Assembly: GCA_030527385.1 (NCBI GenBank)
Contig: JAUNAY010000095.1
Location: 1 to 5,059 of the forward strand
Length of the DNA stretch: 5,059 nt
Direction of reading: 5' to 3'
Source of the DNA: Fusobacterium sp.
GTDB taxonomy: Bacteria > Fusobacteriota > Fusobacteriia > Fusobacteriales > Fusobacteriaceae
The position numbers and the translations under genes are program-made. The notes under the pieces are model-generated. The model searched no databases. It was given only the letters and a program-made list of their open reading frames with translations, and had not been told where the DNA came from. This document shows positions 1 to 4,438 of this stretch, one piece after another (positions within the stretch are counted from its first letter, which is position 1; every line of letters starts with the position of its first letter).

Positions 1-207
1 TTTTTCTTTTCCATCAATGAGCAAATCAATATTCTTAAAATCTATAGTTAATTTTCTTTTATTACCAAAATCATCTTTAACAGTAGATCTTCCATTATCA
101 TTTTTAACTATTTCATTATTGTATTTTAATGTAAAGTGTTTTTCCTTATCAATTTCTAAAGTTATTTTATTTTTTTTAAAGTCATTGTGTTTTAATATAA
201 GTTTCAT
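1..207 (-). CDS. Unrecognised protein, N-terminal part (cut by left window edge)
   Basis: An open frame of 69 codons starts at ATG (205-207) and runs off the left edge without a stop. A good ribosome binding site, AAAGGAA (217-223), lies 9 nt upstream of the ATG, and a consensus-like promoter sits before that. The visible residues are strongly charged and alternate hydrophobic and polar side chains (for example KITLEID, HFTLKYN, KLTIDF, DLLIDG), which suggests beta-strand structure. There is no signal peptide or membrane segment in the visible part. I do not recognise the family. It is separated from yeiH by a terminator and is probably unrelated to the sulfur genes. The opposite strand is also open across this stretch (17-229), but that reading has no ribosome binding site and is a low-complexity F/L/S-rich string, so the minus-strand gene is preferred. 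Confidence 0.62.
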   Translation of the reverse strand, partial: MKLILKHNDFKKNKITLEIDKEKHFTLKYNNEIVKNDNGRSTVKDDFGNKRKLTIDFKNIDLLIDGKEK

Positions 208-216
208 TTTTTTAAA

Positions 217-223
217 TTCCTTT
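217..223 (-). promoter_or_regulatory. Ribosome binding site of the left-edge gene
   Basis: On the minus strand this reads AAAGGAA, 9 nt before the ATG at 205-207. It supports the minus-strand reading of this stretch. Confidence 0.6.
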
Positions 224-238
224 CTGTAATATATTATT

Positions 239-267
239 ATTATATTTGTTTTTAAAAAAAATAACAA
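239..267 (-). promoter_or_regulatory. Sigma-70-type promoter of the left-edge gene
   Basis: On the minus strand, TTGTTA (262-267) and TATAAT (239-244) are separated by exactly 17 bp. The predicted start of transcription is near 232, giving a leader of about 25 nt that contains the AAAGGAA ribosome binding site. The promoter lies just downstream of the yeiH terminator, so the left-edge gene is probably its own transcription unit. In such AT-rich sequence a TATAAT alone means little; the 17-bp spacing and the position give the weight. Confidence 0.55.
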
Positions 268-277
268 ATTATATTTT

Positions 278-319
278 CAAAAAATAAAAAAATACACTCT
301 TTAATAAATAAAGAGTGTA
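278..319 (-). terminator. Intrinsic terminator of yeiH
   Basis: A 10-bp perfect stem, TACACTCTTT (293-302) with AAAGAGTGTA (310-319), closes a 7-nt loop; one more A-T pair can form inside it. On the minus strand the stem is followed by a U-rich run (TTTTTTTATTTTTT, ending near 279). It begins 14 bp after the yeiH stop codon (334-336), as expected for a rho-independent terminator. Confidence 0.85.
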
Positions 320-333
320 AAATTTTTAAGGAA

Positions 334-1368
334 TTATCCTACATATGAAGCAAATACGTGAATGAATATCATAGTACAACTTGCTACACATAGCCAAGTG
401 CAACCACCAAGGATAATAGGTTTCATACCTTTAGTGAATAGGTCAGCAAATTTAATTTTAAATCCAACACCAGCTAGAGCAGCTGTAACGAAGAATTTAT
501 ATCCAGTTTTAAGGAATTTGCTGATATTTAACATATCTTTTCCAAATAGTCCAAAAGTATTTAATAGTGCCATAACTAAGAACCAAAGAATGAACATAGG
601 GAAAACTTTTGCAACAGTTTTAGCAATAGAAGTTTGTGCTCCTGTGTTTGCATTATTTTTAGATTCTTCTTTAACCATTAAAACTGTAAAGATAACAGCT
701 AGAGCAATAAGCATAGTTGTTCTTGTTAATTTAACTGTTATAGCAAGGTTTAAATCTAAGTTGTGTAAAGCATTGTAAGTAGCTTCAGCAGCAGCAACAC
801 TTGAAGTGTCGTTGATAGCACACCCAGCAAGGAATCCAAATTGGTTAACAGTGATTCCTAGATATGTAGCTAGGTATGGGTATGTTAAAGCTGCTAGAAT
901 ATCAAATAAGAATATAGCAGTCATTGCATATGCAATTTCTTCTTCTTTAGCTTTAATAATTCCAGCTAAAGTTGCAATAGCAGTTCCACCACATATACAA
1001 GTTCCTCCTCCAACAAGAGTACTTGTATTTTTAGTAACTCCTAATCTTTTTCCAACAAGGTATGCTACTCCAAAAGAGATGCAAATGTTAGCGATGATAA
1101 GTGGAAGTGCTTTAGCACCATATCCAACAACTTCAGCAAAGTTAAGAGTTCCTCCAGCTAGTATAATACCGATGTTAAGGAATTTTTTCCCAGCAAAAGT
1201 AGTTCCAGCTTTAAAATCTTTATCAATAGAAGGCATTAAGTTTAGGATAGTTATTCCTAAAAGAAGTCCAATCATAGGAGCTCCTACCCAGTGTTGTAAT
1301 TTTCCAAGTTTTGTAGCTATAACAGCTAAAATTAAACAAGTTATGATTCCAATGTATTTTTTATTCAA
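334..1368 (-). CDS. yeiH: YeiH-family (UPF0324) membrane protein, putative sulfur-anion exporter
   Basis: This 344-residue, very hydrophobic protein belongs to the UPF0324/YeiH family (Pfam Cons_hypoth698), usually annotated as putative sulfate exporters. The length is normal. Visible landmarks are an N-terminal membrane segment (about 5-20), APMIGLLLG (30-38), a glycine-rich motif GGGTCICGGTAIAT (120-133) with Cys124 and Cys126, NDTSS (186-190), VKLTRTT (212-218), a charged loop (about 233-250) and further membrane segments to the C terminus; I estimate eight to ten in total. It acts in the inner membrane. The start is TTG (1366-1368), fixed by AAGGGAGAG 6 nt upstream; there is no better ATG. 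It follows the sulfite reductase gene on the same strand, and E. coli yeiH lies beside the LysR gene yeiE, a pairing echoed here. The transported ion is not proven for the family; sulfite or another sulfur anion is an inference from the neighbours. Confidence 0.92.
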   Translation of the reverse strand: MNKKYIGIITCLILAVIATKLGKLQHWVGAPMIGLLLGITILNLMPSIDKDFKAGTTFAGKKFLNIGIILAGGTLNFAEVVGYGAKALPLIIANICISFGVAYLVGKRLGVTKNTSTLVGGGTCICGGTAIATLAGIIKAKEEEIAYAMTAIFLFDILAALTYPYLATYLGITVNQFGFLAGCAINDTSSVAAAEATYNALHNLDLNLAITVKLTRTTMLIALAVIFTVLMVKEESKNNANTGAQTSIAKTVAKVFPMFILWFLVMALLNTFGLFGKDMLNISKFLKTGYKFFVTAALAGVGFKIKFADLFTKGMKPIILGGCTWLCVASCTMIFIHVFASYVG

Positions 1369-1374
1369 AATATT

Positions 1375-1383
1375 CTCTCCCTT
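1375..1383 (-). promoter_or_regulatory. Ribosome binding site that fixes the TTG start of yeiH
   Basis: AAGGGAGAG on the minus strand lies 6 nt before the TTG at 1366-1368. No ATG or GTG with comparable spacing exists nearby, so the TTG start codon is well supported. Confidence 0.8.
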
Positions 1384-1390
1384 AAACTAT

Positions 1391-1419
1391 ATTATATATT
1401 GCTTATAAAAAGCTATGAA
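1391..1419 (-). promoter_or_regulatory. Possible yeiH promoter
   Basis: On the minus strand TATAAT (1391-1396) stands 17 bp from TTCATA (1414-1419), a four-of-six match to the -35 consensus. The predicted transcription start is near 1384, giving a leader of about 15 nt that still contains the ribosome binding site. The poor -35 box would fit a promoter that needs an activator; a dyad lies upstream at 1462-1478. A second -10-like TATAAG (1402-1407) is weaker and has no -35 partner. Confidence 0.45.
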
Positions 1420-1424
1420 TTTAA

Positions 1425-1451
1425 ACTGCTGAGAAAAAAATCCTCAGCAGT
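1425..1451 (-). terminator. Hairpin between the sulfite reductase gene and yeiH (weak terminator or attenuator)
   Basis: The 9-bp perfect stem ACTGCTGAG (1425-1433) with CTCAGCAGT (1443-1451) closes a 9-nt loop. On the minus strand it is followed by TTTAAATTCATAG, which is U-rich but not a clean U run, so termination may be partial. It starts about 30 bp after the sulfite reductase stop. It could end the reductase operon, allow limited read-through into yeiH, or protect the 3' end of the mRNA. Confidence 0.55.
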
Positions 1452-1461
1452 CATTTAAAAC

Positions 1462-1478
1462 TATTAGATTAACTAATA
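1462..1478. promoter_or_regulatory. 17-bp inverted repeat, predicted LysR-type operator (site B)
   Basis: TATTAG-ATTAA-CTAATA is a perfect dyad with 6-bp arms and a 5-bp spacer. It contains the T-N11-A pattern of LysR-type binding sites (T1464, A1476). Its arms are identical to those of the dyad at 4248-4264. It lies 2 bp beyond the sulfite reductase stop codon, centred about 86 bp upstream of the predicted yeiH transcription start. A third half-site, ATTAG (1480-1484), overlaps that stop codon. Function is inferred from the repeat and the neighbouring LysR gene. Confidence 0.6.
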
Positions 1479-1480
1479 AA

Positions 1481-2425
1481 TTAGCAAGTAGCTCCACCAA
1501 CTAGGTGTAATTGAGCATCTAAGATCTCTTGTTTTCTTTCAAGTAGTTCGTTTCCTAATAGTTGAGCTTCTACATTTTCAAATCCAATTCTTTCGATTGT
1601 AGTAGCAAATCTTTCTCCAGTTTTTCCTTGTTCTCTGAATAGAAGAATAGCTTTTTCAATAACATCGAATGCTTCTTCTTTAGTTGTAAATATTTTTCTT
1701 AAAGGAATTCCGTGAGCAGTTGATTTACCCCATCTTCCACCGATATAGATTTTGAATCCTTTTACACCATCTTCGATAGCGTCAAAGTGACATTTTCCAA
1801 CACAAAGTCCACAGTTGTTACAAAGATCTTTGTTGATTTCTAGTACTCCATCTACTACTTTAGCAGCTTTCATAGGACAAACTGCTTCGATAGCACATTT
1901 TTTACATCCACTGCATAGATCTTCATCATAGTTAGGAACATATTGTCCAATAATTCCTAAGTCATTTAGATCTGGTTTAACACAGTTGTTAGGACATCCT
2001 CCAACTGCAATTTTAAATTTGTGAGGTAATCTAACTCCACTGTATCCGTTGAAGAATCTTTCGTGAATTTCTTCTCCTAAAGCTTGAGTATCTTGAAGTC
2101 CGTAGTTACATACAGTTCCTTTACAAGCTACTACTGGTCTAACTTTAGATCCAGTTCCTCCTGTTACTAATCCAACAGTTGCTAAGTGAGCTCTAACAGC
2201 TTCGATATTATCGAAGTGAACTCCTGGGATTTCAACAGTAAGTCTTGATGTGAAAGTTACTTTACCATTTCCATATTTTTCTGCAACTTCAGATATTGCT
2301 TTGTTTTGTTCAGCAGAAATAGCTCCCATTTTAGTGATTACTCTAATTGAGAAGTTTTCTGTTCCTCTGTTGTGTAAACAACCTATTGCTTTTACTCTTT
2401 TGATTTCAGCAGCATCAATTGCCAT
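1481..2425 (-). CDS. AsrC-like siroheme/4Fe-4S sulfite reductase
   Basis: This 314-residue cytoplasmic protein has the nitrite/sulfite reductase fold plus an inserted ferredoxin domain, as in anaerobic sulfite reductase subunit C and its small relatives; it should reduce sulfite to sulfide with six electrons. The N-terminal half-domain (about 1-90) includes TSRLTVEIPG with Arg61. Arg96, Lys136 and Lys138 match by position the basic sulfite-binding residues of known sulfite reductases. Cys101/Cys106 (C-x4-C) and Cys144/Cys148 (GGCPNNC) should bind the 4Fe-4S cluster coupled to siroheme. Two further clusters are marked by Cys171, 174, 177, 183 and by Cys202, 205, 208, 212. The ATG has an ideal AAGGAGG (2434-2440) 8 nt upstream. 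It follows the disulfide reductase gene by 65 bp with no terminator, so the two are probably co-transcribed. AsrA and AsrB partners are not in the window, so its electron donor is open. A nitrite reductase role is the main alternative. Confidence 0.92.
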   Translation of the reverse strand: MAIDAAEIKRVKAIGCLHNRGTENFSIRVITKMGAISAEQNKAISEVAEKYGNGKVTFTSRLTVEIPGVHFDNIEAVRAHLATVGLVTGGTGSKVRPVVACKGTVCNYGLQDTQALGEEIHERFFNGYSGVRLPHKFKIAVGGCPNNCVKPDLNDLGIIGQYVPNYDEDLCSGCKKCAIEAVCPMKAAKVVDGVLEINKDLCNNCGLCVGKCHFDAIEDGVKGFKIYIGGRWGKSTAHGIPLRKIFTTKEEAFDVIEKAILLFREQGKTGERFATTIERIGFENVEAQLLGNELLERKQEILDAQLHLVGGATC

Positions 2426-2490
2426 AAGTTAATCCTCCTTTTTATAATTCATATTGTATTTTAATTTTACTTTAACTAACTTTACTCAAA

Positions 2491-4119
2491 TTAATTTTCT
2501 TTAATTGTATTAAATAGATTTCCACCTTCTAATACTTTAACATTTGTATGTCCATAATATTTTAGACGGTTTTGAACCATATATGCTCTTTTACCTTTGT
2601 TACAAATTAAAAGAATTTTATCATCTTTTGCATATCCTTCTAAAGGACCATTTACTGTTGGTAAATCAACATATGGAGCTCCTTCGATAGATGGTACTAA
2701 ACAAGCATCAATAACTTTGTATCCTTCATCAGCACCAGCTGCATATTCAGCAGGAGAGATAGTTTCATAATTTCCATTAATTTTGTTAAATAAAACATTA
2801 ACAGTATGTACTAATGGGTGAATAGCTGTTGAGAATGGTGGTGCATATGCAAGATCTAAATCTTCTAAATCGTGAAGAGTAGCTCCCATTGACATTGCAG
2901 TAACAACGATATCAACAACTTTATCAACTGCTCCTTTTCCTAAAACTTGTACTCCTAAAACTTTTAAACTATCTTTATCAGCGATAAGTTTTATCATAAA
3001 GTTTGAAGCTCCAGCATAGTAATGAGCTTTATCATCAACAACAGTAACAACACTGATAGGATTAAATCCAGCTTCTTTAGCAGCAACTTCTGTAAGTCCT
3101 GTTCTACCAACATTTAATTCAGGAAGTTTAGCAACAGCAGTTCCAACTACTCCTCTGTAAGCTATTCTTTTTCCATTGATGTTTTGAGCAAGGATACGTC
3201 CTTCTATATTTGCAGATGATCCCATTGGTGACCAAGCAGGTGCTCCTGTTAAGATGTTTTTAACCATTGCACAGTCTCCAGCAGAGTAGATATCTGGATC
3301 ATTTGTTTCAAAATATTCATTTACTTTTACAGTTTTGTTAGGCATTAATTCAATACCAGTGTCAGCTAAGAAAGCTGTATTTGGACGAATTCCAACAGAC
3401 ATAATAACAGCATCAACTTTCATTGCTCTTCTAGATGTTTGAATTTTTTCTACCTTTCCTTCTCCTAAAATAGCTTCTAGTTTAGTTCCAGTAAAAGTCA
3501 TAATTCCGTGATCTGCTAATTTATTTTCAGCATATTCAGCAAATTCTTTATCAAATCCAGTAAGAATATTTGGAGCCATTTCGATAACTGAAGTCTTAAC
3601 TCCTTGTAGAGACAAGTTTTCAGCAACTTCAAGTCCTATATATCCAGCTCCGATAACAGCAGCTCTTTTAATTTTTCCAGCTTCGATATCAGCTCTTAAA
3701 TTGATAGCATCATCTGGAGTTCTCATAAAATATACTCCTGGAAGATCTATTCCTTCAATAGGAGGTTTTACTGGACTTGCTCCAGTAGCTATTACTAATT
3801 TATCATATGAGAATGTAACCTCTTCATTTGTTTGTAAGTTTATAGCTTTAACACATTTATTTTCTCTGTCTAACCCAACAACTTCAGTTTCAGTATAAAC
3901 TTTAGCTCCTGTTAATTTTGAAAACTTTTCAGGTGTATTAACAATAAGTTGAGCCTTATCTTTTATAATATTTCCTACATAATATGGTAATCCACAACCA
4001 GCATAAGATATTTCTTTACTTTTAGTTAAAATAATAACTTCGTGATCACGGTTTTCTCTTTTTAATTTTGCAGCAACTTTAGTTCCAGCAGCTACTCCAC
4101 CAACGATTACTACTTTCAT
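2491..4119 (-). CDS. CoA-disulfide / persulfide reductase with C-terminal rhodanese domain
   Basis: This 542-residue FAD enzyme belongs to the CoA-disulfide reductase-rhodanese group, whose members use NAD(P)H to reduce CoA disulfide, CoA persulfide or polysulfide. The FAD-binding GGVAAG is at 7-12. The single redox cysteine Cys42 lies in SYAGCGLPYY, the signature separating this group from two-cysteine disulfide reductases. The NAD(P)H site is VIGAGYIGLEVAENL (155-169) and the second FAD contact is YSAGDCA (278-284). The dimerisation domain covers about 325-445 and includes AYAPPFS (424-430), whose Tyr425 probably corresponds to a catalytic tyrosine of known enzymes. Residues about 455-542 form a short rhodanese-like domain with active loop CNKGKR (Cys506 to Arg511). 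The ATG is preceded by AAGGGGG (4130-4136), 10 nt away. It is the first gene of a probable operon with the sulfite reductase, behind a promoter with a putative LysR site. Whether its substrate is CoA disulfide or persulfide cannot be decided from sequence. Confidence 0.94.
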   Translation of the reverse strand: MKVVIVGGVAAGTKVAAKLKRENRDHEVIILTKSKEISYAGCGLPYYVGNIIKDKAQLIVNTPEKFSKLTGAKVYTETEVVGLDRENKCVKAINLQTNEEVTFSYDKLVIATGASPVKPPIEGIDLPGVYFMRTPDDAINLRADIEAGKIKRAAVIGAGYIGLEVAENLSLQGVKTSVIEMAPNILTGFDKEFAEYAENKLADHGIMTFTGTKLEAILGEGKVEKIQTSRRAMKVDAVIMSVGIRPNTAFLADTGIELMPNKTVKVNEYFETNDPDIYSAGDCAMVKNILTGAPAWSPMGSSANIEGRILAQNINGKRIAYRGVVGTAVAKLPELNVGRTGLTEVAAKEAGFNPISVVTVVDDKAHYYAGASNFMIKLIADKDSLKVLGVQVLGKGAVDKVVDIVVTAMSMGATLHDLEDLDLAYAPPFSTAIHPLVHTVNVLFNKINGNYETISPAEYAAGADEGYKVIDACLVPSIEGAPYVDLPTVNGPLEGYAKDDKILLICNKGKRAYMVQNRLKYYGHTNVKVLEGGNLFNTIKEN

Positions 4120-4176
4120 TCTTCAATAACCCCCTTCAATAAAAAATCAAAAATGAAATTAAATAATTAAATTTGA

Positions 4177-4193
4177 TACAGTAAATTTACAGT
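4177..4193. promoter_or_regulatory. Direct repeat and palindrome over the predicted transcription start
   Basis: TACAGT occurs at 4177-4182 and 4188-4193, 11 bp apart (about one helical turn), and the perfect palindrome GTAAATTTAC (4181-4190) lies across them. The predicted transcription start, about 4191, falls inside. The position would suit a repressor site. The composition is AT-rich, so chance is possible. Confidence 0.35.
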
Positions 4194-4197
4194 GTAC

Positions 4198-4206
4198 ATT
4201 ATATCA
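4198..4206 (-). promoter_or_regulatory. Extended -10 promoter of the disulfide reductase-sulfite reductase operon
   Basis: On the minus strand this reads TGATATAAT: a perfect TATAAT (4198-4203) with a TG one base upstream, the extended -10 form. The hexamer 17 bp further up (TTTAAT, 4221-4226) is a poor -35 box. The predicted transcription start is near 4191, leaving a leader of about 70 nt. A strong -10 with a weak -35 and an upstream dyad is typical of an activator-dependent promoter. Confidence 0.65.
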
Positions 4207-4247
4207 TTTTTAGTTAAAAAATTAAAATAAGAAAATCAAATAATAGA

Positions 4248-4264
4248 TATTAGAAAAACTAATA
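4248..4264. promoter_or_regulatory. 17-bp inverted repeat, predicted LysR-type operator (site A)
   Basis: TATTAG-AAAAA-CTAATA is a perfect dyad with 6-bp arms and a 5-bp spacer and contains T-N11-A (T4250, A4262). Its centre (4256) is about 65 bp upstream of the predicted transcription start (about 4191), the classical place for a LysR-type recognition site. Both arms are identical to those of the dyad at 1462-1478. A half-site-like TTAG also occurs near the core promoter (4210-4213). The obvious candidate ligand is the LysR protein encoded next door. Confidence 0.65.
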
Positions 4265-4397
4265 CCACAATATTTGTTCTAAAAATATGCTAACTGTATA
4301 AATAAAATTCTAATTCTGGACTCAAATATGATGAAAAAAGTACACTATCCTATTAATACCTTTTATTCTATATAATACATCTGTAATAAAATTGTAT

Positions 4398-4429
4398 AAA
4401 AAAAAGTTACATCATAAATGTAACTTTTT
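4398..4429 (-). terminator. Intrinsic terminator of the LysR-type regulator gene
   Basis: AAAAAGTTACAT (4401-4412) pairs with ATGTAACTTTTT (4418-4429) around a 5-nt loop. On the minus strand the stem runs into eight U residues (4398-4405). It begins 9 bp after the regulator's stop codon. Its A/U-symmetric stem could also work on the plus strand, but no plus-strand gene ends there. Confidence 0.85.
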
Positions 4430-4438
4430 CTAAATAAC

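Larger units (their letters stand above)
4120..4397. other. Intergenic regulatory region before the disulfide reductase gene
   Basis: The 319-bp gap between the LysR stop and the reductase start holds, from right to left, the LysR terminator, about 130 bp (4265-4397) where I see no gene or clear signal, the dyad at 4248-4264, the promoter at 4198-4206, a repeat over the transcription start, and a leader of about 70 nt. No tRNA, riboswitch fold or small gene with a ribosome binding site was recognised. Confidence 0.6.

Noticed and set aside
17..229. 70-residue open frame on the plus strand at the left edge
   Set aside because: It is F/L/S-rich low-complexity translation with no ribosome binding site, opposite a minus-strand frame with promoter and AAAGGAA; it is an antisense shadow.
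362..1408. Two plus-strand open frames (362-778 and 806-1408) opposite yeiH
   Set aside because: They are antisense to a clear family member, lack ribosome binding sites and do not resemble proteins.
2426..2490. A separate promoter or operator for the sulfite reductase gene
   Set aside because: TACAAT occurs but without a -35 partner at normal spacing, and there is no TATTAG-type dyad or hairpin, so co-transcription with the disulfide reductase gene is simpler.
2250..3898. Plus-strand open frames at 2250-2432 and 3701-3898
   Set aside because: Both lie antisense within well-identified reductase genes and show no start signals.
4351..4358. TATTAATA palindrome as a third copy of the LysR dyad
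   Set aside because: It lacks the 5-bp spacer and the G/C positions of the TATTAG and CTAATA arms; an 8-bp AT palindrome is expected by chance here.
4330..4377. Small plus-strand frame beginning ATGATGAAAAAAG in the intergenic region
   Set aside because: It encodes only about 14 residues, has no ribosome binding site, and has no context for a leader peptide on that strand.
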